Notes: a model not told the origin generated them from the letters alone. DNA of 64,000 nt from Trichomonas vaginalis G3 (GCF_026262505.1 NC_067204.1:7225797-7289796), one strand, 5' to 3'. Shown: positions 42,969 to 54,021, numbered from the stretch's first letter. Translations and numbers: made by a program.

Positions 42969-44500
42969 ATGCCACGTAAGCTACGTAAGAATATACGTAA
43001 GAGGAAGAGAGCATTGAAACATCCAATAGTAAGACTAACACCACAACAACAGTTGCAACAACAAATGCTGAATGACCCCACTATGTTGCAACAAATGTCA
43101 AGCAATCCTATGCTTTTAAACCGAGTTGTTGGTGCACAGAGTGGAGGTTTAAGAGCGGCACTTTTAGCGAAAATGGCAGGCTATGGTGGAGCTGCAGACG
43201 GAACAGCATATAACCCTCAAGTCAAATGAATTTGAGTTCATCAAAAATCAAATAACAGATGTCAAAAAGTCAAACATAGACATACAGAAGCAAATAAGTG
43301 AAAACGAAAAGAAACTAGAATATGACAGACACACAAAGAAACTCAATGAGTTAAACGTAGAGAAAAGAAGAAAGAAGAACAACTGAAAGAACTAAGTACA
43401 GAGGAATATGCGAAAAAAGTGTCAGAAAAAGCAGCAGAAGTAGCAAAAATGGAACAAGATGTCATAAATTTGAAAACCATACTACTCAATATAAAGTACT
43501 GAAAGATGAAGAGATAAAACAAAAAGCCCTGAAGACATATATGGATAGCGATGAGTATAAAAAAGAAAGTTGAAGCAAATGTAAAGGCAGAAAAACTTTT
43601 ACAGTTGCAAAACCAAACCGTACAGTATGAAAACTTAGCACAAGAAAGTAAAAATAACGACGCGGCTATGCAAAAGGCAATGAAAAGCGCAGAATATATA
43701 AAAGCTAACAATGACTGGTTAGATGCCCAAGCCAACGCTAAAGCAGCCCAGCTTATAGGGTCAATAAGGACAAAAATACAAGCGGATGAAGACAGTTCAA
43801 ATGAAGCTTTAACAAATGCTGACTTTAAGAAACGCCTTCGAAGCTCTTCATAGTAAGGTGAAACAAGTGAACGACTTCTCATCTGGAAAGAAACTGAAAG
43901 TCTGAAGGTTTCGACAAAGAGTTAAGAGAAGTAGCACAAAATATGACGAAAATAACAGATGCAGCAACTAGACAGGCAGTTCAAAGTGCCTATGACGCCG
44001 TTAGAGCAACTGTTGTGAAAAGTCAAGAAAAGAGTTACAACAGACCAAAACAGACCTAGTAAATGCTTTCTTAAGAACGAAAAGTCAGGTAGGACATTAC
44101 GCTGCAGATGGAACATATGTGCCAGCTGGTGGAACTTATATACCAGCTGTTGGAATTTATATACCACCAAACCCTCCAAGAGAAGCACCTGCACCAGGAC
44201 TACCTAAAACATTTACATCGTCACATGGACACAGACACAGGCATGCACCAAAACCAACACAACAACCAACACAACAACCAACAGTTCAAAACACTGCACA
44301 ACAACCAAGTTCAAAAACACTGCACCACAACCAACAGTTCAAAACACTGCACCACAACCAACAGTTCAAAACACTGCACCACAACCAAACAGAGCAAGGA
44401 CATAAAAGAAGTAGAGAACAAGGAAACCAAGAATTCTTAAAAATGCTAAAGGAAAAATATGGTTACCAGACTATTGACTTTAGTGACAGATATAAAGAAG
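42969..44500 (+). pseudogene. Maverick D coiled-coil / repeat protein (broken)
   Basis: Counterpart of the 514-residue Maverick B gene: it starts MPRKLRKNIRKRKRALKHPI and keeps the Gln-rich, coiled-coil and Pro-rich segments in the same order. The repeat region has fewer and different Gln/Asn units. It looks broken, with about six breaks, whereas the Maverick B copy is open. Confidence 0.75.
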
Positions 44501-44549
44501 CTATTGAAAGTTCAAGGAAGAAAATACTGACCCGAACCTATTTAGCTTT

Positions 44550-46224
44550 ATGGCTCAGCATAAAATCGGATATAATTTCAAACCTGGAAAATACAAGCTC
44601 GCTAAGGGATATGATTTAATAGCATATCGTCCAAATGACATGACTGAATTTACTCCGAGATATTTTATGTCAGAGATAAATGATGATTCAACTATCTTCA
44701 TGAAACGCGTAAAAAATAGAGACGGAACGAAAGAAGAAAGGCTTATGAATGCAGATGACTTAAATAGGGAACTTGTTAAAAACGGTCTCGGAATATATGA
44801 AATGCCAGCAGATGAGGTACAAGAAACTCCACAGGAAGAACTAGTTCAGATACAACCAGACATGGAAGAAATAGTTCAGCAACAACAGCTAGAAGAGCCT
44901 GAAGGAAACGAACAAGTCGCTCCTTTGGAAACTAACCTCACAGAACTAGATGAAGATTTGGAACAGCCGAAAAATCTTGACCCTCAACAAGAGTATGCGG
45001 AGAATATGGAATATTTCCAAGAGTCTAAAAAAAATTCGGCTGACATAGTAGAAGAATATCGAAAAATGTTCACCGACATACAAAAGACTCCAACACCAGA
45101 TGAAAATATTCAGCATAGAATGGAAGAACTGAAAGAAAATGTACACAAATACAACAACCCTTTTTACTTACGAGCATTTAACGTTCAATCTTCGGATGAA
45201 CTCGGTGAAGATAAAAGGTTAAATTTCAAGAAAACATATAGAAATGAAACATTGTTTAAAGTTCATTCAGAACCTAGCCAAGATGGAAACAAACCTACTT
45301 TTGTTTCTGCAGACGATGGAACTACAATGAGATGGGGTCATAAAGCTAATCCAGATAGGTGGTTCATAAACTTACAACCTCAATTCCAAGAAGTTGTAGA
45401 CGCAATGGAAGTGAATGGTGAACCAGATATAGCTGGTATTTTCAGCGCGGCTTTAATGCCATTGAAAGATATGAAAGATGCAGATATTTTGAACCAGTAT
45501 GAAATGAACATGGCTGATGGAAATATAACACCTGACGTTCTAGAACATTTATCTCAAAGAACTACACAGAACCATAGAGATGGTATATTTGGTGAAGAGT
45601 TTAGAAAGAAAGTTAGGGAGAGCGAAGGAAGAGAACCTATTGTACATGACCTTGCAAACGAAAGTTTACAAAATGTCATAAAACTTACTTTGCAGACGAT
45701 GAATCGAGAAGGGATGAATATTTAAGAAAACTCAAATGGACAGTACCAAATGAAATGTTAGTATTGAAAAACATGTTCCTTGACAAAATAAAACCAACTA
45801 CAGAAATAAACGACGCAAGACTGAAAGATTGGGTAAAAGCTTTCCCATTCACAAAAGATATAGTTGGTAACATGGAAAGAAAACCAGAATGGCTACAAAA
45901 ACATATATTTGGAAACGAGCATATTCCATATGGACAGGCACTGTTTGAAGAGCTTGAACCGGAAACTCAGGAAAGAGTCATGCAAACAATACGCGAAGAC
46001 TCAAATACAGACTATGACAAACTCTTTCTAGGATATAGGTTACCTGAGATGGGCGACCAGAGCCAAAAGGCAAAAAGGACATGGGAAATTTGCAACATAC
46101 TAGATGAACATAATGCAAAGATGCAACAACTTCAAGCAGAGGGCAATGAAGGAAAAAGAAGAGTTAAAACTCAGTCAGGAAGAAAGTAAAGCTTGGTCGG
46201 AGTGGGTTCTATTATGACATATAA
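44550..46224 (+). pseudogene. Maverick D acidic protein (broken)
   Basis: Counterpart of the 591-residue Maverick B protein, from MAQHKIGYNFKPGKYKLAKG to GFYYDI. The folded region with MRWGHKANPDRWFINLQPQF is conserved, and the Ser/Lys-rich tail is shorter. It looks broken, with about three breaks. It directly precedes the capsid gene. Confidence 0.75.
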
Positions 46225-46256
46225 ATCCAACTATTCTATATTTTTACTCATATGAA

Positions 46257-47863
46257 ATGTACGCCGCTCAGAATATAACGCCAACAGTTTTGGATGCTAT
46301 GAATGGAAATGTTTCCGAATGGTATAACGAATGCGACAATGCCATTAGAAGGTCAGAAATAGTTCCTGGAACTTACGAATATACAACTGCTGTTTCTTAT
46401 GGAAATGTAGGTGAGTTTGGAGAAGGTTCTTCAACAACAGTAGATATTGCTTGCGACAGGTTTCATATAATTTCTATTGACAACTCATTCTTATACGTGG
46501 AACAAGACATTGAAATAAAACCTTCTGCCAAGTTGTCTGACAAGAAAGGTTGCAATGGAATTTTCTATGTCGGATACCAATATGCTCCAGAAGTTTTCAT
46601 GGGATATAAGATATATTCTAACTCTGACTTAGTTCAAACAGTAACATGGGCAAACTATGAATGGTTCGCTTTGAGAAACTCAGTACAACCACAAGCTAGA
46701 GAACAAACAGACCAGTATGCAACTATTGAGAAAATAAGAAGACTTGACCCTAACGTTCCAGGAGTTTTATGTTAACCTTTCTGGACAAACTGCAGCAGCA
46801 GTAACCAAAGTAAAATTGAAACTTAGAGTTCCTTTGTCATCTTTCCTCATCTTCAGGTTTTTAAGATACTTGCCAAACTGGGCAGGAAAAATTTCTATTG
46901 AACTTACTCCAAGCAAAAATAACTTAGTCATTGCACCAACACAAGACCCATTCACTCTTACAGAAGTAGTGGGAACAAATAAAATGTCATTCGCCGACTT
47001 TTGCAAAAACAAAGTTGACTTAGACTTTGGTTTCTCAAACCTCAACACTGAAGTAAACTATTATTTCAATGCTGCTGGAGATGCTTGGGACCAGTTAAGT
47101 TCACATGCGAAAAATTTGAATGCAAGAGAATAGAAAGCAGACTTGCAGTCTATATGTTGGACCCAGATATTTCAAATGCTTTAGCTGCCAAATATATTGC
47201 AGTTCCACTTATGTTCCCTATACACCAAATATCTGTCAAAGACTTTGCAGGTGAAGTTGGAAACCAAAGTGCTGACCCAGGTGCAAGAACAGATATTGCC
47301 TTAACAACTGCAATGAAACATGCAGATACTATGTTTGTACTGTTCAGACGAACTATAAATGACTATTCTTGTTTCTACAACCCCGGTATTAAATATCATA
47401 TAAACATAGATGGCAAATATTATCCAAGAGAAGAATATTCTACAGTTGAGGATATGAGGTCATACAACTTGACATTAGATGCTATGAACTTTAACAACAA
47501 CTTCACAACAACCATTAACCCTGAAATGCAAAGTTCTATTATGCCATATGTGAAAGTATGGACTCATACAGGAGGTCAAAAAACTCAATATACAAATGGA
47601 GACCGTTCAAACTTTTGGCTTGGCATTCCATTTGCTGACTCAGAGACTTTATGGGTGGTATTTCAACTGTTGGTACAGTTCAAATACAATATACTGGTGA
47701 CAGAGACGGTCCAGATGAATTGAAAGCAAAGAAGTTTACAAAACCAATAGCACTTTTCACGGAAGATGCTCTTTTGAAGATTCGTTCGATGAAACCTGCT
47801 GGGGCTCCTCAGATTGGCATAACGACAGCTTCCATCGAGCAGATTTTGGCAGCAGGTCAGTAA
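46257..47863 (+). pseudogene. Maverick D major capsid protein (double jelly-roll)
   Basis: Polinton-type major capsid gene of about 530 codons, starting MYAAQNITPTVLDAMNGNVS. The N-terminal jelly roll includes VDIACDRFHIISIDNSFLYV, and later blocks are WAGKISIELTPSKNNLVI, FRRTINDYSCFYNPGIKY and TGGQKTQYTNGDRSNFWLGI. Length, beta-rich character and position next to penton-like and packaging genes fit the double jelly-roll family; I did not run a structure match. It looks broken, with about three breaks. The gene tail overlaps the convergent minus-strand gene. Confidence 0.7.
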
Positions 47864-48176
47864 GTTGTTCTTGAACTGACTTCTCTCCGTCAAATATTGA
47901 CAGTACGCCAGTTTTGACATAATATTGTATTATAAACTTACCTTTAGAAATATCGGTCAGTTTTGAAGTTATATTTTTGTCTGCTTCAAGAACTTTCACC
48001 ATCTCGGTTATACCAACTTTCTTTGCTTTATGAAAATATTTAGGTTCAGCAAAGACTGCTATTCTATAACATTTTCCATTGTTTGTATAAAGAACTATTC
48101 TGTCAATGTATTTGTATTGTTTGTGAGTATAAACCTTGTTTTGCTTCAATTCGAAGAGATATCCGAATACGTCCAT
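47757..48176 (-). CDS. Maverick D hypothetical protein, 139 aa
   Basis: Open from MDVFGYLFELKQNKVYTHKQ to SSKEHLP. The first 100 residues look folded (alpha/beta, LYTNNGKCYRIAVFAEPKYF); the tail is Ser/Gln-rich. It overlaps the end of the capsid gene by about 100 bp tail to tail, so its last 35 codons may be read-through rather than conserved. Starts 18 bp from the divergent CCG gene. Family unknown. Confidence 0.55.
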   Translation of the reverse strand: MDVFGYLFELKQNKVYTHKQYKYIDRIVLYTNNGKCYRIAVFAEPKYFHKAKKVGITEMVKVLEADKNITSKLTDISKGKFIIQYYVKTGVLSIFDGEKSVQEQLTDLLPKSARWKLSLCQSEEPQQVSSNESSKEHLP

Positions 48177-48194
48177 CTTTTTATTCTAAGTAAA

Positions 48195-48776
48195 ATGTCA
48201 TTTCCGAAAAATAGAAGCATAAGTGTTTCAAAAGGTTTAATGGCGGTGGCAGATGTGAAGTTAAATTCACCAACTCAAACAAACAGTCAAAGTGTTGTTG
48301 TCAATGTCAAAGAAAGAGATGTTGAAGTGGGGAAACCATACGAAGACGAAGATGGTATAACAATAGTTCCTGTAAAAGAACAACCAACATACCCTGAAGT
48401 TAGCAGAGACTTAAGTTCTGTTGCAGATATTCGAAACGACTACCAACAACTTAAAGACAAACTTAAAACTCAGGAGAAGATTTGTCAGGCTTTGGGTATA
48501 ATGTTAAACTTGGTCGAACACAACCCTGTAAAAGTGAACTCATATGTCATTGCACCTCATGAAGTTTTGAAAGAACTATTGAAACTTTTGACAGAGGCAG
48601 ACGATATAAACATCAAAGAAATAGAACCCGACGTTAGTTGCTGTGGTGTTTCATATAATGTCATTGACAAGATATACGTTATGAAAGGAGGTGAAACGTT
48701 GAACTTAAAATATAGTTTCCCAGACGTCATAAAAATATTTGACGACCACAACATTTCATTAAAATTTAGTTGCTAA
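48195..48776 (+). CDS. Maverick D conserved CCG-motif protein, 193 aa
   Basis: I chose the ATG giving MSFPKNRSISVSKGLMAVAD, the first one past the short divergent gap. It has a disordered N-terminal half, a helical middle DYQQLKDKLKTQEKICQALG, and a conserved C-terminal EPDVSCCGVSYNVIDKIYVM. It is homologous to the 204/213-residue proteins of Mavericks A and C. The preserved Cys-Cys-Gly block suggests a structural or metal site; function unknown. Confidence 0.65.
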   Translation: MSFPKNRSISVSKGLMAVADVKLNSPTQTNSQSVVVNVKERDVEVGKPYEDEDGITIVPVKEQPTYPEVSRDLSSVADIRNDYQQLKDKLKTQEKICQALGIMLNLVEHNPVKVNSYVIAPHEVLKELLKLLTEADDINIKEIEPDVSCCGVSYNVIDKIYVMKGGETLNLKYSFPDVIKIFDDHNISLKFSC

Positions 48777-48780
48777 GTAA

Positions 48781-49578
48781 ATGGCAGAAGACATAGTGGT
48801 TTATACTATTACGACTAAAAACCCTGAGTCATATAATTCTATAACAACAAACTTACAAAGTCCTCAAGGACGATATTGTAAACTGACCTTAAACACAATG
48901 ACGACTAAAGCCTGTTTTGCTCTTTTGACACCAGAAGACTTTATTGTTGTGAATGGTAAAAAATACTCCTTTGAAGATACTTACTCAGATATACCACCAA
49001 CAGGTTTTGTTGACTTATTTAATACTTTACGTACGAGTGTAACATGTGCTGCAACTAGAGCGGGTTTCATTATGTTTGGATGTCCGACTGAGTTTACTAT
49101 AAACGATATGAGCTATAATACAAAACTTATATCTGGTTTTTACTACCAACAGTTTCCTATAACAGGAAAAGGTGTCATACAAGGAATGTCTGTTCCATTG
49201 ACTTTAAGCACACCTATTTTATATATTGTTTCAAACTTAGGTTCAAAGTGTTATTCGAACGTCGACAGAAACTACTATGACCAAAAGATACTTATGCGTA
49301 TAAACAATACTTTCTCTGCTGGTTTGCCTATTGTTCATTCGAATGCAGAATTTTCAACCTTAGTGAACTCAAACACTTTGGCAAGTATAACGTTGACATT
49401 AGTTGACGCAAACTTTGTTCCTGTAAAACTTTTATGTCCTATGTATTTGTCAATGACGGCAGAAAGTTTCGAATTGGAAGATGCAACTGGTGAAAGTATT
49501 GTATTACAAGAACAACTTCAACAACAAATAGCTCAAGAACAACAAATGCAACAAATGCAACAACAAAGTCAAGAATAA
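48781..49578 (+). CDS. Maverick D penton-like minor capsid protein, 265 aa
   Basis: Open from MAEDIVVYTITTKNPESYNS to a Gln/Met-rich tail (QQQMQQMQQQ). Residues 1-240 are beta-rich, and the closing block ASITLTLVDANFVPVKLL parallels the minor capsid of Mavericks A and C. Position four bases after the CCG gene and after the major capsid gene fits a penton or minor capsid role, which is inferred. The polyglutamine tail is typical of AT-rich protist coding drift. Confidence 0.6.
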   Translation: MAEDIVVYTITTKNPESYNSITTNLQSPQGRYCKLTLNTMTTKACFALLTPEDFIVVNGKKYSFEDTYSDIPPTGFVDLFNTLRTSVTCAATRAGFIMFGCPTEFTINDMSYNTKLISGFYYQQFPITGKGVIQGMSVPLTLSTPILYIVSNLGSKCYSNVDRNYYDQKILMRINNTFSAGLPIVHSNAEFSTLVNSNTLASITLTLVDANFVPVKLLCPMYLSMTAESFELEDATGESIVLQEQLQQQIAQEQQMQQMQQQSQE

Positions 49579-49606
49579 AAAAAATATTTTTTTTATTTTT
49601 ATAAAA
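49579..49606 (+). promoter_or_regulatory. A/T promoter-like motif AAAATATTTTTTTTATTTTTAT
   Basis: A run of A then T then ATTTTTAT just before the ATG. Close variants precede the genes starting at 50879 and, on the minus strand, 56177, 57346 and 59267, always within about 35 bp of the ATG. Recurrence before unrelated genes suggests a shared Maverick D promoter element. Confidence 0.5.
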
Positions 49607-50842
49607 ATGTACAGAATAGATGTTTCAGATTTTTATGACTTCCAAGCATTCAGAAATATGTGTCCATTTCGAGACTATAACAAAGCAGTCGAGAATTTGA
49701 AACGTTTAGTCATTTATGTCGACTCTGCCCCAGAATGTTATGTCATGAAAGAATGGGATGTTGTCTTTAACAAACCAAGAGCAACAATAGTGTCTGAACA
49801 AGAATGTAGACAGAAACTTAAGAAAATAAAAGTCGTACAAGTTGGCATGAAGATGTTAGATGGTTGGGATATCTTATTGTCAAAGTTAGAAGATTTTTCA
49901 GTTCGAGGTATAAAGTTTTATACACCTTCTCCAAACTTCTATTCTATCTTCACTGGATATAAATACGAACAAGTAGAATGGAAAGAAAATATTATAGAAG
50001 CTTGGTTAGACCATGTCAAAGAAATTATATGCAATGGAAACGAAAAGGTTTATGAGTATATCTTATGTTGGTTTGCAAACATCTTACAACATCCAAGTGC
50101 TAAAAATGAAACTGCTCTCATTATAATTGGAAAACAAGGAACAGGTAAGAATACTTTCTTTACAGATATCTTATGCAAACTATTAGAAGGTTATTCGAAT
50201 CCGAATATGACAAACTTAGAAAACATCTGCGGTAAATTTAACTCTTCAATAGAGAATATGAAACTTATAGTATGTAACGAACTTCAAAGTATAGATACAA
50301 CAAAGGTTTTAAACTCAGATGCTTTGAAGAGTCTTATAACAGATAAAGTTGGAGTTGTTGAAAGAAAATATAAAGACCAAAGAGTTTGTGAAAATGTTGC
50401 AAACTTCGTCATGGTTTCAAACAATGTTGTTCCGATGAAGTTAGAAAGTTCTGACAGAAGATATGTAGTTGTCAGAACGTCAGATTCTCATATGCAAGAT
50501 ACAGAATATTTTGACGACTTAGCAGAAACTTTGACATCTGACTTTTACAACCACTTGTTCTCATATTTTATGACATTAGATATTTCAAAGTTCAATCCAA
50601 GACAAATTCCACATACCGAAGAGAGACAAACATTGTTAGAAGCAAACAAGAGTGTTTATGAACTGTTTATAGATGAGACTAACTTTGAGTGTTTAGATGA
50701 AAGGTCATTGTACGATTCATATAAACAATATTGTCAAGAGTATGGTTATATGGCAGCTTCTAAACGTACATTCTTGGCAAATGTCAAAAGTCTTTTAGAT
50801 GTTCAGAACGGCGTATATACAAAGAAAAATTTTTCTGAGTAA
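49607..50842 (+). CDS. Maverick D primase-helicase (SF3/D5-like, DUF5906 type), 411 aa
   Basis: Replicative helicase expected to unwind element DNA. Walker A is LIIIGKQGTGKNTFF (about residue 170). The acidic Walker B-type segment LIVCNELQSID lies near 220, LKSLITDKVGVVERKYKDQ follows, then the sensor NFVMVSNN, and finally SDRRYVVVRTSD near 285. The order GxxGxGKxTF, NEL, KSLIT, SNN, DRRYVVV is that of the DUF5906/D5-type helicases of large DNA viruses and virophages. The N-terminal 140 residues show no complete primase motif I can name. It looks whole. Confidence 0.8.
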   Translation: MYRIDVSDFYDFQAFRNMCPFRDYNKAVENLKRLVIYVDSAPECYVMKEWDVVFNKPRATIVSEQECRQKLKKIKVVQVGMKMLDGWDILLSKLEDFSVRGIKFYTPSPNFYSIFTGYKYEQVEWKENIIEAWLDHVKEIICNGNEKVYEYILCWFANILQHPSAKNETALIIIGKQGTGKNTFFTDILCKLLEGYSNPNMTNLENICGKFNSSIENMKLIVCNELQSIDTTKVLNSDALKSLITDKVGVVERKYKDQRVCENVANFVMVSNNVVPMKLESSDRRYVVVRTSDSHMQDTEYFDDLAETLTSDFYNHLFSYFMTLDISKFNPRQIPHTEERQTLLEANKSVYELFIDETNFECLDERSLYDSYKQYCQEYGYMAASKRTFLANVKSLLDVQNGVYTKKNFSE

Positions 50843-50878
50843 ATTTAAAAAAAAATATTTTTTTATCCGATAGAAAAG

Positions 50879-51298
50879 ATGACGAAATATATTTCAGTCA
50901 ACAAGTACATGACAGAAGTCAAAGAAGAACTAGACCCATTCGCTTATTTGAATGTTTACTTCTACCATTTTGAAAAGTCTACATTTGACAAAGTTTGGAA
51001 CATCGAACCAGTTAAGTTTGCTATTGTGACTAAAAATGGTGCGAAATTTGAAGACTTAGACATAGAAGGTTTGTTAGCAGTCAAAGAAAATTTTGACAGA
51101 AGGTTCTCAAACCTTAAAGAAGGCAAAGCATACAAACTTGTTATACCTTATGAACCAAAGAAAGCAGACGACTATGAATATTATGAGTCTAAGATAGTTG
51201 AAGTTCAAGGTAAATTAGGTAAAAAGATTTTAGAGTCTAAACCAGTGTTTGCTCCTAAAGAGGAAGAGAACATTGACATTGACCCAGAAATGTTCTAA
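50879..51298 (+). CDS. Maverick D hypothetical protein, 139 aa
   Basis: Open from MTKYISVNKYMTEVKEELDP to ENIDIDPEMF, preceded by the same A/T motif as the helicase. Mixed alpha/beta, with an acidic tail. It sits between helicase and packaging ATPase and might be a replication accessory such as an ssDNA-binding protein, but no motif proves it. Confidence 0.55.
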   Translation: MTKYISVNKYMTEVKEELDPFAYLNVYFYHFEKSTFDKVWNIEPVKFAIVTKNGAKFEDLDIEGLLAVKENFDRRFSNLKEGKAYKLVIPYEPKKADDYEYYESKIVEVQGKLGKKILESKPVFAPKEEENIDIDPEMF

Positions 51299-51314
51299 AA
51301 ATAAAATTTTATTT

Positions 51315-51776
51315 TTACATGTCATATCTCACCTTCTCTGGAACTGGTTCAGGTTCTTTTTTCTCTTCTTCTACTTTCTTTTCTTTCTTTTCTCTCTTCT
51401 TCTTCTTCTCTGGTGGAGTTATGTCAAACTTCTCAGAACCATATTTATGTAAAAGTTCTTTGTCCTTTAATAGCTCATCTATTCTGTTTTCTATTTCATC
51501 TTCAAGAACAGCGCATGTGTCTTCTTTGCATTCTAAGAACTTTTGTTGGACTTCAGCTTTCCAATCGGCGTCATCTCTGTCAACAAGTCTGTCATTGACA
51601 AATTTTAAGACTGCTCTTTGTAATGTTTTATGGTTCTTGTCATATTCCCAGAAACAGAACTTTAGAACAAATTCACCTTTCTTGTTTACACTATGTAAGA
51701 TTTTATGGTCGACAGATGTTTTGCTGTCGAAAAGTTTGTCTCGAATATAGATAGCGAAATCGCTAGACATTTTCAA
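51315..51776 (-). CDS. Maverick D hypothetical protein, 153 aa
   Basis: Open from MKMSSDFAIYIRDKLFDSKT. Residues 1-110 look helical and folded (VLKFCFWEYDKNHKTLQRAV), and residues 118-148 are a Lys/Glu low-complexity tail. A second ATG two codons in is equally possible. Convergent with the preceding gene and divergent, by 30 bp, from the ATPase gene. Family unknown. Confidence 0.55.
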   Translation of the reverse strand: MKMSSDFAIYIRDKLFDSKTSVDHKILHSVNKKGEFVLKFCFWEYDKNHKTLQRAVLKFVNDRLVDRDDADWKAEVQQKFLECKEDTCAVLEDEIENRIDELLKDKELLHKYGSEKFDITPPEKKKKREKKEKKVEEEKKEPEPVPEKVRYDM

Positions 51777-51806
51777 AAAGATAAAAATTTTAATTTTTCT
51801 AAAAAT

Positions 51807-52682
51807 ATGTTAGAAAAAAAGTTTGCTGACATTGACAAGAAATTTGAGAATGTTTTAAATAAGAACAAGAGGAAGTTAGAAAATGCTCAGATAAAGCCTA
51901 TACATGACAAGTTCTTATTTGCTCAGAATGGTATAACAGGTCTAATCGCACCACCTGGGTCGGGTAAGACTTTCACTTATCTTAAAATGGCTGCACAACA
52001 ACAAGAACTAGATGAGAAGAACCCATTCTATGAGTTAGTTGTTATTTGTAGTACTTCTGGTCAATTTGACCAAACCGTCAATTCGTTCAAAGATATTATA
52101 AAAAAGTCTAAGTTAGTATGTATAAAAGATACTGAGTTGTTAGATTGGATAAAGAAGTACCAAAGAAGAGTTTTGAAGTACAATGCTATAAATGAGTATG
52201 TCAATTCTAAGTTTAAAGACCCAAATGAGGAAATGCAGAGAATATTAGAGAAGAAACACTTCAGAAACAAACAGAAAGAGATAGAATACATTTCGAAGAA
52301 ATTGCAATCGTACGATTGGAAAACGTACCCTCATAGGTGTCTTCTTATCTTAGATGACTTTGCTTCTCATCCTTTGTTAAAGAACAGAGAACAAGACATG
52401 TGTCGAATTCTTAAGAAGCTCAGACACTTTAATATCTCAGTCGTAATATGTGTACAGACAGCAAAGAGTTTAAGTAAGGATGTTAAAAGAATACTTACTG
52501 ACATTGTACTTTTCCCCGGATTGTCCGAAGACGATTTCATGGAACTTATGAAAGAGTCCATGGCAGGTAAGTTTGACAGACATGAACTATGGGAGAAGTA
52601 CAAAGTCATACAAGACCCTCATACTTCTTTCAGAATTCATATCTACGCAAACAAAGTTCAAATTGTAAAAAGTCAAGCGTAA
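51807..52682 (+). CDS. Maverick D genome-packaging ATPase, 291 aa
   Basis: A32/FtsK-type packaging ATPase. I chose the ATG giving MLEKKFADIDKKFENVLN, since the upstream reading runs into the divergent gene. Walker A is LIAPPGSGKTFTYL (residues about 45-58), Walker B is RCLLILDDFA (about 180), and a sensor-like VVICVQTAKSL follows near 213. Length and motif spacing fit Polinton ATPases. It would drive DNA into the capsid. Homologous to the broken gene at 22930-23816. It looks whole. Confidence 0.85.
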   Translation: MLEKKFADIDKKFENVLNKNKRKLENAQIKPIHDKFLFAQNGITGLIAPPGSGKTFTYLKMAAQQQELDEKNPFYELVVICSTSGQFDQTVNSFKDIIKKSKLVCIKDTELLDWIKKYQRRVLKYNAINEYVNSKFKDPNEEMQRILEKKHFRNKQKEIEYISKKLQSYDWKTYPHRCLLILDDFASHPLLKNREQDMCRILKKLRHFNISVVICVQTAKSLSKDVKRILTDIVLFPGLSEDDFMELMKESMAGKFDRHELWEKYKVIQDPHTSFRIHIYANKVQIVKSQA

Positions 52683-53142
52683 AAATGTAAGTGTTTGAGT
52701 CTTAGTCTGTTGTGGTGCTGGGGCTGTCGGTTCTTCTGGCTTTGGAATGGACTCGGTTGGTGGTACGTCGGACATTCGTTTGTGTCCTGTCGGAAGGAAG
52801 AACTTTTCCTGTTGGAAGGAAGAGTTCTTCCAGTTGTCAAGAAATTTTTTTCCTGTCGGAAAGAAAAACTTTTCCTGTCGGAAGGAAAAACTTTTTCTGA
52901 AGGTCGACCAAAAAGTTCTCAATTTTCGAAAATTTGAATGGTTTACGGACGGACAACAAGAAAAATTTTTCCTGTCGGAAAGAAAAACTTTTCCTGTCGG
53001 AAGGAAGGACTCGGAATGTCGGAAGGAAGAACTTGGAATGTCGGAAGGAAGGACTCGGAATGCCAGAAGGATTTGACGAGACAATTTACCTTATAGAGCT
53101 ACCTGAGCCATCTGAAGTCAAGCGTAAAAATAAATGGTTCAT
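52683..53142. repeat. Maverick D repeat block (CCTGTCGGAAGGAA)
   Basis: About a dozen imperfect units of 20-25 bp built on TTTTCCTGTCGGAAGGAAGA. The block begins with GGTGGTACGTCGGACATTCG, a motif found again twice at about 57380-57440. Open frames here are low-complexity by-products of the repeat. The minus strand reads a short Pro-rich peptide MSDVPPTESIPKPEEPTAPA, which may be a gene remnant. Confidence 0.65.
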
Positions 53143-54021
53143 TTACTCTACTTGTTTGAAGTTGTCAAAATACTCTGTTATTTTTTCCTTTAACAATGGC
53201 AAATCTTCTTTGAAGGTAAGAATTGTACAACCTTTCATATCATAGTGTGTTTGAGGTAACGTATCTTGAACTATTTGTTTCACATCTTCATTCGGTGTCA
53301 TTGAAATCGGTAAGTTTTCGCGATAGAACCAATTTCTGTCAGATTTGTAAATCTTAGCAAGGTCGTAAAAGCTTTTGTTGTTTCTTCTGACTAAATGCAA
53401 CATAACCATATCTCTGTCTTCTTCATTTTCCATCTCTTCAGTATAAATCATATACTTATAGTTCTTTTCCTTTCCTTTTGGTACCGAACGTGGTATTCTT
53501 TTCTGAATGCTTTTGTCTTTTGCTTCAAGCTTGTTCTCTAGCTCTTCACGTTCTTGTCTATGAATTTCATCTAACATCATGAAAATATACCAAGCATAGC
53601 GAGGTGAAGCCCACATTGCAACAGAATTTACAAGAAGTCTATGTACATACCAACCTCTCAAACCATTTGGCAAATTTTGACGATTTTCATAGAGTTTTGG
53701 CGACTGGGGTTTTTTACTTACTCGCTGTTCTTCACGATTTTCATGAGTTTTTGCGACTACGAGAAAATCCGTAGTCGAATTTTCAGCTTCATTTAATAGT
53801 TCAATAGTGCTTTGGTTCCTAAACCAGTCTTGTGGTTTCTTGGTATCTGGAGCAAAACATGCTGTCAAAATACTTTGCACTTGGTACATATCGTCTTTGA
53901 CCGAACGAATGAGACGGAGTTGTTTGTTAAACTGTATGTACTCATATTCTTCATTTATGGCTTCATGGACTATAACTGTTGTTGTGTTCTCTGTTGTTGA
54001 CATATCTGTCTTTACATACAA
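53143..54021 (-). CDS. Maverick D KilA-N domain protein, 292 aa
   Basis: KilA-N (APSES-related) DNA-binding protein as found in large DNA viruses. The N-terminal part of the domain has DWFRNQSTIELLNEA, and the signature WYVHRLLVNSVAMWASPRYA follows near residue 140. A helical linker and a C-terminal folded region with DLAKIYKSDRNWFYRENLP come next. Between the two KilA-N halves lies an extra segment of about 35 residues (TDFLVVAKTHENREEQ, then SPKLYENRQ). Its DNA is the same hairpin repeat as the array at 54022-54860, so the repeat seems to have entered the gene in frame. Start could be here or at the ATG six codons in. Confidence 0.75.
   Translation of the reverse strand: MYVKTDMSTTENTTTVIVHEAINEEYEYIQFNKQLRLIRSVKDDMYQVQSILTACFAPDTKKPQDWFRNQSTIELLNEAENSTTDFLVVAKTHENREEQRVSKKPQSPKLYENRQNLPNGLRGWYVHRLLVNSVAMWASPRYAWYIFMMLDEIHRQEREELENKLEAKDKSIQKRIPRSVPKGKEKNYKYMIYTEEMENEEDRDMVMLHLVRRNNKSFYDLAKIYKSDRNWFYRENLPISMTPNEDVKQIVQDTLPQTHYDMKGCTILTFKEDLPLLKEKITEYFDNFKQVE

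Noticed and set aside
51319-51750. Plus-strand Ser/Phe-rich ORF of 143 codons
   Set aside because: Antisense to the Lys/Glu-rich 153-residue gene. The minus strand has the balanced composition and a proper divergent start.
52695-53245. Several overlapping ORFs in the CCTGTCGGAAGG repeats
   Set aside because: All frames are open because the repeat lacks stops; the peptides are low complexity without a conserved start.
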